Source: a virus
DNA length: 21,059 nt
Virus record (IMG/VR): IMGVR_UViG_3300049225_000154
Location: 1-21,059 of that record
Direction: 5' to 3' (one strand)
The translations under genes and the position numbers were made by a program. Shown piece after piece: positions 1 to 6,311 of this stretch. Below the pieces are notes generated by a model. It searched no databases. It was given only the letters and a program-made list of their open reading frames with translations, and was not told where the DNA came from. Position 1 is the first letter of the stretch. Each line of letters begins with the position of its first letter.

Positions 1-14
1 CTATCGTCTGATTT

Positions 15-44
15 GTTTACTTCTTAGCTTGATTCGTTTACTAT
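15..44 (+). promoter_or_regulatory. Putative promoter and twin GTTTACT operator of the recombination operon
   Basis: Two copies of GTTTACT (the reverse complement of AGTAAAC) start at 15 and 36, exactly 21 bp apart, which is two helical turns. A -35-like TTTACT (16-21) and a -10-like TACTAT (39-44) with a 17-bp spacer lie within or over these boxes, so a bound protein would cover both promoter elements. The predicted start near 51 leaves a leader of about 20 nt carrying AGGAGAAG before the ATG at 72. The promoter matches are weak (4 of 6 each). The repeated box is the stronger signal because it recurs at three better promoters in the window. Confidence 0.5.
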
Positions 45-71
45 GTAATCGTTTCAAGACAGGAGAAGACA

Positions 72-656
72 ATGGAACAATCAGAAAACATCAACGAGCT
101 AACTGCTGCGCTTGCTAAGGCACAGTCCGAGATTCGTAATCCAAGCAAAAACACGAAGAACACTTTCTTCAAGAATGAATACGCTGATCTAACGGCTGTT
201 CTAGGCTGTATCAGGCCCGTTGCTAGTGCTAACGGACTTTCATTCATCCAATCGGTAGAGGCTCGGGCAGGACATGTATGCGTGTCTAGTCAGGTTTCAC
301 ACAGTTCTGGTCAGTGGATCAAACAAACCGCAAGCGTAGAACTTCCTAAAGCATCTAAGAATCCGATCCAAGACTTGGGTTCTATGGCAACTTATCTGAA
401 GCGTTATCAGGCCCAAAGTATGTGGGCAGTCTGCGCTGACGAAGACACGGATGCACAAGATCTGACCCTTGGCATAGAAGACATCAGTGACGAAAAGGTC
501 GCACACCTTGACGCGATGCTAGATGCTACTCAATCAAGCAAGTCTGCATTCCTTAAAGTCTACGGTGTGGAAAATCTCAAGAGTCTAACTGAAGACCAGT
601 ATCAGAAAGCCAAGAAGCAGCTTCAGCAGAAGAAAGCTAAACAGGCTAAATCATGA
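72..656 (+). CDS. erf: ERF-family single-strand annealing protein
   Basis: This 194-residue protein belongs to the ERF superfamily of phage recombinases, which anneal complementary single strands during recombination-dependent replication or genome circularisation. The family pattern is visible: a YADL segment (37-40) followed by an NGLSF..Q segment (54-60), then GSMATYLKRYQ (103-113) and an acidic DEDTDAQD stretch (123-130). The C-terminus is lysine/glutamine rich (about 170-194). The start is fixed by AGGAGAAG at 61-68, just upstream of the ATG. It overlaps the exonuclease gene by 4 nt, the usual annealing protein plus exonuclease pair (compare lambda Bet and Exo). Confidence 0.9.
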   Translation: MEQSENINELTAALAKAQSEIRNPSKNTKNTFFKNEYADLTAVLGCIRPVASANGLSFIQSVEARAGHVCVSSQVSHSSGQWIKQTASVELPKASKNPIQDLGSMATYLKRYQAQSMWAVCADEDTDAQDLTLGIEDISDEKVAHLDAMLDATQSSKSAFLKVYGVENLKSLTEDQYQKAKKQLQQKKAKQAKS

Positions 657-1264
657 AGATCCACAACGTCGAACAGGGTTCCGAGGCGTGGTTTGCATTA
701 CGTCTTGGGGTTCCGTCTGCCAGTCGGTTCAAAGACCTTCTGACCCCCACGGGTAAGCCTAGCGCATCAAGTGAAAAGTATATGCATGAATTGCTTGCTG
801 AAAAGATGTCAGGAAAAAGGTTTGATAGCTTCGATACTTTTCACATGAAAAGGGGCCGTGAACTAGAACCTGAAGCTGCTAACGTCTTTAGCTTTCAGAC
901 AGATTTTGTCTGCCGAGAAGTGGGCTTTGTGACCAACGATGAAGAAACTGTTGGTTGCAGCCCTGATCGGTTAATGGCTGATTCTGGCTTAGAGATTAAG
1001 TGTCCAATGCATACAACGCATGTTAAGTATCTGATCGACTATCACAAGAACGGTGAAATGCCTTCAGAGTATTACGGTCAAGTCCAAGGGACGATGTGGC
1101 TGATGGATCTGGAAGATTACTGGTTCATGAGTTACCACCCAGATCTACCGAATTTAATTATGAACGTCAAAAGGGACGAAAAGTATATCGCTTCACTTTC
1201 AGCGGCGGTTGATAAATTGCTGGAAGACTTAGAAACCAATCTAACTCTTATAGGGAGAATATAA
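653..1264 (+). CDS. YqaJ-like (lambda-exonuclease family) recombination nuclease
   Basis: A 203-residue PD-(D/E)XK nuclease of the YqaJ/lambda-exonuclease family. It is expected to degrade one strand at duplex ends and load the ERF partner on the exposed strand. Visible motifs: GSEAWFALRLG near the N-terminus (9-19), the RGRELEPEA helix (67-75), the catalytic core GCSPDRL (Asp105) followed by LEIKCP (Glu114, Lys116), and YYGQVQGTMWL (140-150), which carries the conserved glutamines. Length is normal for the family. The ATG overlaps the erf stop (ATGA), indicating coupled translation. Confidence 0.93.
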   Translation: MKIHNVEQGSEAWFALRLGVPSASRFKDLLTPTGKPSASSEKYMHELLAEKMSGKRFDSFDTFHMKRGRELEPEAANVFSFQTDFVCREVGFVTNDEETVGCSPDRLMADSGLEIKCPMHTTHVKYLIDYHKNGEMPSEYYGQVQGTMWLMDLEDYWFMSYHPDLPNLIMNVKRDEKYIASLSAAVDKLLEDLETNLTLIGRI

Positions 1265-1495
1265 ATGGAATATGACAATCGTGGAAAAGTAAGCCTATGG
1301 AAGAACGATAGAGGCGGTAGCGGCCCGATCCTTAATGGTAAGGTCGTTGCTCATCGTGACATCAAAGAAGGCGAAACGATTGATATAGCGTTGTGGAAAC
1401 GTGATGCGGCAGGGAATCAGCCGGTCATGACTGGCAAGATCCAAGACGTTTACAATTCAAGCGCAGCGGTAGAAGACGATGACTTGCCGTTTTAA
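1265..1495 (+). CDS. Small protein with SSB-type C-terminal acidic tip
   Basis: A 76-residue protein starting right after the exonuclease stop, with GGGAGA upstream. Residues 7-63 read as a short beta-rich segment (KVSLWKND, GPILNGKVVA, IDIALWKRD, MTGKIQDVY). The last residues are DDDLPF, nearly identical to the acidic tip (DDDIPF) by which bacterial SSB recruits repair and replication proteins. There is no obvious full OB-fold. The position, next to an annealing protein and an exonuclease, fits a role in ssDNA metabolism. It may resemble the small DUF736-type proteins, but that is a guess. The function is inferred from the tip and the context only. Confidence 0.7.
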   Translation: MEYDNRGKVSLWKNDRGGSGPILNGKVVAHRDIKEGETIDIALWKRDAAGNQPVMTGKIQDVYNSSAAVEDDDLPF

Positions 1496-1691
1496 CTTCG
1501 GGAAGTCTCTTCGACTTGCACAGATCAAGAAGGGGGTGAGTTCGGTCGAACTTGCCACCCGTCTTGGCATCACTAAGCAACAGGTATCACAATGGAGGTA
1601 CAGGGAAGACGCGAAGCTGTCGCTGGTTCATAAAGTCTGCGGTCAGTTGCAGATGCATCCATTTGATTTTTTGGAGTTAAGCAATGATTGA
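1479..1691 (+). CDS. XRE/Cro-like helix-turn-helix protein
   Basis: A 70-residue protein that is almost only a Cro/CI-type HTH domain. The segment SSVELATRLGITKQQVSQWR (about 21-40) reads as helix 2, turn, recognition helix, followed by LVHKVCGQLQMHPFDFLEL. It is likely a DNA-binding regulator. It is also one candidate for the protein that recognises the AGTAAAC boxes in this phage, although nothing in the sequence proves that. The start lies inside the acidic-tip codons of the preceding gene (17-nt overlap), so translation is probably coupled. No strong own ribosome binding site is visible. Confidence 0.8.
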   Translation: MTCRFNFGKSLRLAQIKKGVSSVELATRLGITKQQVSQWRYREDAKLSLVHKVCGQLQMHPFDFLELSND

Positions 1692-1752
1692 AAAAATATG
1701 GTTTGAGATTAAAGCCATTATAGAAGACCTTTGGGATGAACTAACGCGATGA
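1684..1752 (+). CDS. Possible 22-residue ORF linking the HTH and NinB genes
   Basis: The peptide is MIEKIWFEIKAIIEDLWDEL plus two residues. GGAG lies 6 nt before its ATG. It overlaps the HTH stop by 8 nt and ends in the ATGA that starts the NinB gene, so it fills the gap exactly. The pattern of alternating hydrophobic and charged residues fits an amphipathic helix. It could be a real micro-protein or a translated linker that carries ribosomes into NinB. No function can be assigned. Confidence 0.45.
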   Translation: MIEKIWFEIKAIIEDLWDELTR

Positions 1753-2186
1753 ATGGTCAATTCTGGTTGATTCAAAATCGCAGGGATATTGATAATGTTC
1801 TGAAGTTCTTTCGAAAGTCTTTAGAAGATTGGGACTATGAAAGACCTTGTGCTTGGAAGCTGGAAGCGTATTCAACTGCAAGGTCTTTGAATCAGAATGC
1901 TTTGTTTCACATGTGGTGCGGTGAGATGTCGAGTCACTTTTCTAAGAAAGTCCCGATCACGCCGGAACAGATGAAGCAGTTGATGAAGAATGAATTCTTG
2001 GGAACTGAAGACGTGGTAGTTGGAAGTACCACTATTCCAAATCAGTTAAGGTCAACTAAGTCTTTGGATAAGGGTGAAATGCACTTCTTCATGGAACAGG
2101 TTTTTCACTGGGGTCTGGATCATGGTGTTACACTTACCAATCCAAAGAACAGCGAGTTCCAACGTGCCCGAAACGCTCAGGGCTAA
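1749..2186 (+). CDS. ninB: NinB-like (YbcN-fold) recombination protein
   Basis: A 145-residue relative of lambda NinB/Orf, a recombination mediator that binds ssDNA and SSB and can stand in for RecFOR. The hallmark is ARSLNQNALFHMWCGEMS (about 44-61), which matches the RSLDQNRKLW segment of NinB. Later conserved parts are KNEFLG (80-85), VVGSTTIPNQLRSTKSLDK (90-108) and a C-terminal helix with FFMEQVFHWGLDHGV. Length matches the family. It starts in an ATGA overlap and is followed directly by a NinG-like gene, as in the lambda nin region. Confidence 0.85.
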   Translation: MNGQFWLIQNRRDIDNVLKFFRKSLEDWDYERPCAWKLEAYSTARSLNQNALFHMWCGEMSSHFSKKVPITPEQMKQLMKNEFLGTEDVVVGSTTIPNQLRSTKSLDKGEMHFFMEQVFHWGLDHGVTLTNPKNSEFQRARNAQG

Positions 2187-2574
2187 ATGCTTGAAGGCAT
2201 TTCAGCTATTAAGAAGGCTCGAAGAATCTGATGACAATGGATTTTGTGAGTGTGTGACGTGCGGCGAAGTCAGGCATTATAAAACCGTTCACGGTGGTCA
2301 TTTTTTGCCAAAGGGTAAGTCATCCTTCTATGCATTCGATTCTAATAACGTCTGGCCCCAATGTCCCGCTTGTAATATTTACGGGATGAAACACGGATCG
2401 GCGGCACAGGTTTATACTTTATTCATGATCAGAAACTTCGGAAAAGATCATGTTGATAACATGTTGGCAAACCAACGAACCCCGATTAAGCTATACGCTA
2501 AAGACTATCGAGATATGTTGGCAGATTTCAATGCCAGAATTAAGATCGAAAAGAAAAGGATTGGTGTGCTTTGA
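2164..2574 (+). CDS. ninG: NinG-like (Rap) HNH-type recombination nuclease
   Basis: A relative of lambda NinG/Rap, a branched-DNA nuclease of the HNH/His-Me finger group. From the chosen GTG it is 136 residues. Visible: RAKCLKAFQLLRRLEES (6-22), CVTC zinc pair (30-33), GGHFLPKGKSS (44-54), NNVWPQCPACN (61-71) with the second cysteine pair, and a C-terminal helical part. The frame stays open to an ATG at 2074, but that start would overlap NinB by 113 nt and encode unrelated residues. GTG at 2164 keeps the conserved RAKCLK segment. TTG at 2191, with AGGG 8 nt upstream, is the alternative. It lacks lambda NinG's long N-terminal extension. Confidence 0.8.
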   Translation: MPETLRAKCLKAFQLLRRLEESDDNGFCECVTCGEVRHYKTVHGGHFLPKGKSSFYAFDSNNVWPQCPACNIYGMKHGSAAQVYTLFMIRNFGKDHVDNMLANQRTPIKLYAKDYRDMLADFNARIKIEKKRIGVL

Positions 2575-2983
2575 ATGTGGTTTGCAAGCAGACCACGCGC
2601 ATCACGTTGTTCCCCGTGTCTTAGGCGGGACAAAGACGGTTAATCTATGTGCGCCTTGTCATGCGAAGGTTCATTCGCCGCATTTATTAAGAACGTCAGA
2701 GCTAACCAAAGCGGCATTGCAGAAAAGACGTGAACAAGGATTAACTACTGGGGGAATCTTGCCGTATGGCTACACTCTGGAAGAAAATGGAAAGCTCAAG
2801 AAAAATCATGCGGAACAGAAGATAATCAAACAAATGTTGAAGATGCGTGATGAAGGTTTAATGCCGAAGGCGATTGGCAATCATTTCGCAGATTTAGGCG
2901 TAAAGAATCGGTCGGGAAATCCGATGAACAGAAAAGGCGTTCAGTCAATATTTAAAAGGTATGATAATGAGACAAAGGGGTAA
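2531..2983 (+). CDS. HNH nuclease fused to a serine-recombinase-type Recombinase domain
   Basis: A 150-residue two-part protein. Residues 10-48 form a compact HNH/zinc nuclease: CFEC (13-16), DHAHHVVPRVLGG (21-33), NLCAPCH (38-44) and His48. Residues 62-145 resemble the DNA-binding Recombinase domain of large serine recombinases: KRREQGLTTGGILPYGYTL, an EQKIIKQMLKMRDEGLMPKA helix, and a GVKNRSGNPMNRKGVQSIFKR end. The N-terminal resolvase catalytic domain with its serine is absent. It could be a sequence-specific nuclease whose targeting comes from the recombinase part. The ATG at 2531 overlaps ninG by 44 nt and has a poor ribosome binding site; GTG 2564 is a possible shorter start. Confidence 0.75.
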   Translation: MPELRSKRKGLVCFECGLQADHAHHVVPRVLGGTKTVNLCAPCHAKVHSPHLLRTSELTKAALQKRREQGLTTGGILPYGYTLEENGKLKKNHAEQKIIKQMLKMRDEGLMPKAIGNHFADLGVKNRSGNPMNRKGVQSIFKRYDNETKG

Positions 2984-3167
2984 AAGGTTAGCGTTTCCGA
3001 TTAAAGGAATAGCCAGCAGGGAAGAACTAGAAACAGAAGTATTTAAACGTAAGCAGTTGGGTTGGAGTACACGAAGAATCTCAATTCGGTTCGGGATCAG
3101 TTGGCGCACTGCAAGTTTAATGATTAGGAAGATGGAGAAGATCAATGAAGAAAGACGCTACGCCTGA
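2967..3167 (+). CDS. Small HTH protein, putative regulator
   Basis: A 66-residue basic protein. The ATG at 2967 is preferred over the one at 2961 because AAAAGGT (2954-2960) is then properly spaced. The segment GWSTRRISIRFGISWRTASL (about 32-51) reads as a helix-turn-helix of the homeodomain-like or sigma-region-4 kind, flanked by charged helices (SREELETEVFKRKQ and MIRKMEKINEERR). It probably binds DNA, perhaps as a transcription regulator. It overlaps the HNH fusion gene by 17 nt and the DUF3310 gene by 23 nt, so the three are probably co-translated. No closer family is recognised. Confidence 0.65.
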   Translation: MRQRGKRLAFPIKGIASREELETEVFKRKQLGWSTRRISIRFGISWRTASLMIRKMEKINEERRYA

Positions 3168-3396
3168 AGAATGGAATCAGGTCAAGTGGTTAAACGTAGA
3201 CGAGCCGCCACATTACAACGTGGGCGAGATTGAAGCGATTGATTACATCAAGCAGCAGCTAGGAAATCAGTTCGGGGCATATCTGTTGGGTAACTGTCAC
3301 AAGTATCTTCACAGACATAAGTACAAAGGATCACCGGCTGAAGACCTTAGAAAAGCCCAGTGGTATTTGAACAGGTTGATACAAGAAACGAACTAG
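3145..3396 (+). CDS. DUF3310 family protein
   Basis: An 83-residue protein with the DUF3310 signature found in many tailed phages: PPHYNVGEIEAIDYIKQQL (21-39), then YLLGNCHKYLHRHKYKG (46-62) and EDLRKAQWYLNRLI (66-79). Members sit in phage nucleotide-metabolism and replication clusters and are sometimes annotated as nucleotide kinase-like; the biochemical role is not settled. GGAGAAG lies 5 nt before the ATG. It is the last gene before a 240-nt stretch with no clear gene. Confidence 0.9.
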   Translation: MKKDATPEEWNQVKWLNVDEPPHYNVGEIEAIDYIKQQLGNQFGAYLLGNCHKYLHRHKYKGSPAEDLRKAQWYLNRLIQETN

Positions 3397-3408
3397 AGTA
3401 GTATTTGT

Positions 3409-3481
3409 GTGTCGGCGGGATTAGCAGTCCCTGAAGGCCGATTTGAGATTAGGGGAATTAGAACCGTACACAAACCGACAC
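3409..3481 (+). ncRNA. Structured 73-nt inverted-repeat element (possible RNA)
   Basis: GTGTCGG (3409-3415) pairs perfectly with CCGACAC (3475-3481), closing a 73-nt element. Inside, TCGGC+GGGA (3412-3420) can instead pair with TCCC (3428-3431) and GCCGA (3437-3441) around a TTAGCAG loop. TCCC can also pair with GGGGA (3452-3456). ATTAG occurs three times (3420, 3448 and 3457). The mutually exclusive pairings look like a folded or switching RNA or a protein-binding site. It follows DUF3310 by 12 nt. No known RNA family is recognised. The 7-bp closing stem is tRNA-like, but no anticodon or T arm fits. Confidence 0.35.
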
Positions 3482-3637
3482 GGATCTAATTTTCCCATCA
3501 TTTGAATCTGACTTCAACTGCTTTTCTGCCGATGGAAAGTGGCGTTTAATCGTGCGTCCAATCCAGAAAGCGATAATCCGTGAGCATGTTGTAGGTCTAG
3601 GCTTGACCCGATTCACGTCCCAAACGCAGAGGCCCAA
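3482..3637. other. Intergenic stretch with no supported gene
   Basis: With the hairpin element before it, this makes 240 nt without a credible gene start. One + frame is open from 3462 to a TAG at 3648 but has no ATG. Its only in-frame GTG, at 3552, has a poorly placed ribosome binding site. The frame that follows (see 3638) is open from 3584. The shift from one open frame to another could mean a decayed gene that lost a base, but no family is recognised in either half. No good promoter is seen. Confidence 0.4.
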
Positions 3638-3796
3638 GTGGGTTGGCTAGAGTCGCGTCTAGTCAGGAAACCGAAAGGACATGATTACCGCATCTTCGGA
3701 TGTAGTCACATCAGACCTAACCAGATTAACGATCTGAATGGTTGTGACTTGCAAAGGGAAAAAGCCGAGCTGTCTTTGAAATTAGGAGAAGCATGA
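3638..3796 (+). CDS. Short hypothetical ORF coupled to the downstream nuclease gene
   Basis: A 52-residue ORF from GTG with GAGG 5 nt upstream (3629-3632). It starts MGWLESRLVRKPKGHDYR and ends SLKLGEA. Its TGA (3794-3796) overlaps the next gene's ATG (3793) in the ATGA arrangement used throughout this genome, and the next gene's AGGAGAAG lies within its last codons. This supports real translation. The product is basic at the N-terminus and contains two cysteines. No family is recognised. The frame is open upstream to 3584, so it may be the 3' remnant of a longer gene. Confidence 0.5.
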   Translation: MGWLESRLVRKPKGHDYRIFGCSHIRPNQINDLNGCDLQREKAELSLKLGEA

Positions 3797-4281
3797 ACAT
3801 CACGTTGAACGAACTAGAAGAACAATTAGCGCACAATATGGCGATGGGATCTGTTAAAGCCAGTGATGATCGTGGTTATCAAAAAAGAAAACGTGATGAC
3901 ACCAAAAGCGACTATGAAATTTCCTTAGATGGTTTCGGGGCTGAACTGGCAGTAGCTAAGGCTTTGAACGTCTATCCAAGCATTTCGAATGAATACAGCA
4001 AGATCGATTTAAATTTCAACGGGACTGTCAACGTCAAATCAACGCACTATCCAAATGGTCGGTTATTGGTGCCCGATTACCAAGGCAGAACCACAGACTG
4101 GTATATCTTAGTGATCGGCAAGATTCCAGAATACCGGATAGCTGGCGTGGCTCACGCTGATCAAGTCTTCAGGCAAGAAAACATCAAAGACCTTGGTAAA
4201 GGCCCAGCCTATCTGCTGACTCAGAATCAGCTTCAACCGTTCGAAGATTGGGCATCATTTAATAGTAAACAAAAGTGTTGA
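3793..4281 (+). CDS. PD-(D/E)XK-like nuclease
   Basis: A 162-residue protein whose middle section fits the restriction-endonuclease-like fold. DGFGAELAVAKALNV (46-60) carries the first acidic residue (Glu51), SKIDLNF has Asp72, and TVNVKST (78-84) supplies the catalytic lysine (Lys82), with Asn80 in place of the usual Glu/Asp. A YQGRTTDWYILVIG strand-helix part follows. Phages use such small nucleases in recombination or host DNA breakdown; the substrate here is unknown. AGGAGAAG precedes the start. The last codons contain the AGTAAAC box, and the stop overlaps the -35 element of the next promoter. Confidence 0.65.
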   Translation: MNITLNELEEQLAHNMAMGSVKASDDRGYQKRKRDDTKSDYEISLDGFGAELAVAKALNVYPSISNEYSKIDLNFNGTVNVKSTHYPNGRLLVPDYQGRTTDWYILVIGKIPEYRIAGVAHADQVFRQENIKDLGKGPAYLLTQNQLQPFEDWASFNSKQKC

Positions 4282-4318
4282 CTATAGGGTTGGGATCATT
4301 AGAATGGGTATCACCAAC
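4264..4318 (+). promoter_or_regulatory. Sigma70-type promoter with AGTAAAC box and dyad operator
   Basis: The order is AGTAAAC (4264-4270), -35 TTGACT (4278-4283), a 16-nt spacer, then -10 TAGAAT (4300-4305). An inverted repeat GTTGG (4289-4293) / CCAAC (4314-4318) brackets the -10 with an outside span of 30 bp. The 23-nt block 4261-4283 is identical to 6691-6713. The start of transcription is expected near 4312, giving a leader of about 20 nt for the gene at 4332. The promoter is embedded in the 3' end of the preceding gene. Confidence 0.8.
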
Positions 4319-4331
4319 TAAGGAGAAGCAC

Positions 4332-4829
4332 ATGAGTTTACAAGAACAAATCAAAGCAGCTTTCGCAGAATCAGACGCGCAGTCTTTAGCCAAGTTGCCT
4401 GAAGTAATTGAACGTCAGCGCAATACTTACCGCGAACTGAAGAAAGAAATTAGAGATGCTTACCATCTTTTCGGCGGCAACAGCCACGAATATTGGAAGT
4501 TAGTTGATCAACAAAGAACGCTATTTTCCCAATCTTTTATAAACGATTGTGGCTGGAGTTATGATGAACATGTTGCCCGAGCCAGCAAGTCTCTTAAAAA
4601 AACGCATGACGCTCGCAATGACCGAATCGTTTGCAGAATGGAAAAGTACGGCATCAACAAAATTGACGTTGATAACTTCAAGGTCATCTATGGGGAAGAC
4701 TTCACCGGCTTATGGATCATTGACGGTCATCAGGTAAGCATTAAGGTTATCTGGGCTGGGGGTTACAACATCCAGTGTTTGCATCACCGAGTTCTAGTCA
4801 ACGTTAAAGTCAATAAGGCGGCGGCATAA
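4332..4829 (+). CDS. Conserved phage hypothetical protein
   Basis: A 165-residue protein of unknown function. The ATG at 4332 is chosen because the promoter's start point lies near 4312 and AGGAGAAG (4321-4328) is ideally placed. The frame is open back to an ATG at 4275, but that would lie upstream of the promoter. The N-terminal 60 residues are charged and helical (ERQRNTYRELKKEIRDAYHL). The C-terminal part is beta-like: FTGLWIIDGHQVSIKVIWAGGYNIQCLHHRVLVNVKV. The GGYNIQCLHHRVLV stretch resembles other phage hypothetical proteins. The first gene of a promoter-led unit that continues with the helicase. Confidence 0.75.
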   Translation: MSLQEQIKAAFAESDAQSLAKLPEVIERQRNTYRELKKEIRDAYHLFGGNSHEYWKLVDQQRTLFSQSFINDCGWSYDEHVARASKSLKKTHDARNDRIVCRMEKYGINKIDVDNFKVIYGEDFTGLWIIDGHQVSIKVIWAGGYNIQCLHHRVLVNVKVNKAAA

Positions 4830-4835
4830 GCCGCC
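4820..4835 (+). other. GC-rich hairpin over the stop codon
   Basis: GGCGGC (4820-4825) and GCCGCC (4830-4835) form a perfect 6-bp stem with an ATAA loop that contains the stop codon of the preceding gene. It sits 12 nt before the helicase ATG and directly ahead of AAGGGGAGAAG. There is no T-run after it, so it is not an intrinsic terminator. It could stabilise or punctuate the mRNA, or tune entry into the helicase gene. Confidence 0.6.
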
Positions 4836-4847
4836 CAAGGGGAGAAG

Positions 4848-6311
4848 ATGTTAAGGCCGCATCAAGACAAGGCGATTAATCAGCTAAGGCAATCGATCAG
4901 GAAAGGGAATACCAGATCAGTTTTAGCTGCGCCTTGTAGCTTTGGAAAGACAAGGGTTGCAGTCGAGATACTGAAGAACGTAGCTAAGAACGGCAAGATG
5001 GGCATCTTTATCTGTGACCGAGTAAAGCTGGTTGATCAAGCATTAGAAGAATTTGACCGAGCAGGGATACAGGTCGGGGTCATGCAAGCCGATCACTGGC
5101 GAACCAATCCTAGCGCACCGATTCAGATAGCATCGATTCAGACGCTTGCGAGAAGACGCTACAAGCCCTTGTTCCACGTTGCAGTGATCGACGAATGCCA
5201 TACGCATTACAAGACGACGACCGATCTGATGGAAAGCTACACCAAGTCGGTATTCATCGGTCTTAGTGCTACGCCATATTCCAAAGGATTGGGAAGGTTC
5301 TATTCTGATCTGATCGTTCCGATCACGCCTGAACAATTACTAGATCAGGGGTATTTATGTCCGGTCAAATACTACGGGGGTCATCACGCGAATCTGAAGG
5401 GCGTGAAGAAGAAGCGAATTGGTACGGGTGGAACTGACTTCGATCCCAAGTCATTAGCTTCAGCGATTGAGTCTGACGAAAAGCTGGTTGGTGATATCAT
5501 CGAAAACTTCAAGCGATTCGGTAAGGGTCAGACCATAGCCTTCAGCCCGTCTATCAAACACAGTCAGAAGCTGGTGGAGATGTTCAGGGAGCAAGGATTC
5601 ACCGCAGAGCATATCGATGGCTATATGGAACAGGACGAACGCCAGAGCCTGTACGAGTCACACGATGAAGGCGACTTTCAGATTCTAAGCTGTTCAAGAT
5701 TATTGAACACGGGATACGACGCACCCAAGGTTGAAACGCTGATCGATTGTTTCCCAACGAAGTCTTTGATCACCTACGTCCAAAGAGCTGGTAGGATCAT
5801 GCGAACGAATCCCAACAAGGTACAAGCGATCTATCTTGATCATTCAGGTAACGTCCAGAAGCATGGATTCGCAGAAACCATCGTTCCTGACATTTTGGAT
5901 GACGGTGAGAAGAAATATGACGAGCGGATTTTGACCAAAGAAAAGAAAGAGCCAGATCTGTCAATTTGCCCACAATGTTTCCAGCATTTTTTGGTACGAT
6001 GTGTGTGCGGGTATCAAAGACCACCGAAAGAAATACTCAAGTCAGATGATCAGGTCTTGAAAGAACTGAAGAAGGCCAACAGGGACTTCAGCAAAGAAGA
6101 AAAATCACGGTGGTTAGGTGAGTTCAAGTTTTACGCACGTCAGAAGGGCTATAGAGACGGGTGGGCATCATGGGCCTATCGTTCGAAGTTCGGTGTCTGG
6201 CCTAACAAGATTAATCCGCAAACGACGATCCACGTTTCATCAGAAGTGAAGGATCACATCACGCACATCAACATAAGAAGGGCCAAAGGTGTTAAGAGAC
6301 ATTCTTCCTAA
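4848..6311 (+). CDS. Superfamily 2 DEAD/DEAH-type helicase
   Basis: A 487-residue SF2 ATPase, probably the replicative or recombination helicase of the phage. Visible motifs: N-terminal LRPHQDKAI (Q-like), Walker A APCSFGKT (28-35), DECH box VIDECHTHY (113-121), motif III SATP (140-143), NTGYDAP (287-293), and motif VI QRAGRIMR (312-319) with its arginine finger. A C-terminal four-cysteine cluster CPQC...CVCG (374-388) looks like a zinc ribbon, followed by about 100 basic, aromatic residues that may bind DNA. GGGGAGAAG precedes the start. It overlaps the primase zinc-finger gene by 23 nt, so both are probably made as a pair. Confidence 0.92.
   Translation: MLRPHQDKAINQLRQSIRKGNTRSVLAAPCSFGKTRVAVEILKNVAKNGKMGIFICDRVKLVDQALEEFDRAGIQVGVMQADHWRTNPSAPIQIASIQTLARRRYKPLFHVAVIDECHTHYKTTTDLMESYTKSVFIGLSATPYSKGLGRFYSDLIVPITPEQLLDQGYLCPVKYYGGHHANLKGVKKKRIGTGGTDFDPKSLASAIESDEKLVGDIIENFKRFGKGQTIAFSPSIKHSQKLVEMFREQGFTAEHIDGYMEQDERQSLYESHDEGDFQILSCSRLLNTGYDAPKVETLIDCFPTKSLITYVQRAGRIMRTNPNKVQAIYLDHSGNVQKHGFAETIVPDILDDGEKKYDERILTKEKKEPDLSICPQCFQHFLVRCVCGYQRPPKEILKSDDQVLKELKKANRDFSKEEKSRWLGEFKFYARQKGYRDGWASWAYRSKFGVWPNKINPQTTIHVSSEVKDHITHINIRRAKGVKRHSS

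Noticed and set aside
437-443. CTGACGA core-like match inside erf
   Set aside because: No stem II pairing and no GAAA at the right distance; it is ordinary coding sequence (Ala-Asp-Glu).
2074-2163. ATG at 2074 as the ninG start
   Set aside because: It would overlap ninB by 113 nt and encode residues with no NinG character; GTG 2164 keeps the conserved part.
2228-2234. CTGATGA core-like match inside the ninG gene
   Set aside because: No complementary stem and no GAAA or cleavage triplet nearby.
3409-3481. tRNA gene suggested by the 7-bp closing stem and a D-arm-like GGGA-TTAGCAG-TCCC
   Set aside because: No 5-bp anticodon stem with 7-nt loop and no T arm with TTC can be placed, so it is listed only as a structured element.
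4275-4331. ATG at 4275 as start of the gene ending at 4829
   Set aside because: It lies upstream of the promoter's start point; ATG 4332 has the ideal ribosome binding site.
4820-4835. Intrinsic terminator before the helicase
   Set aside because: The stem is good but there is no T-run, and the sequence continues directly into a strong ribosome binding site.
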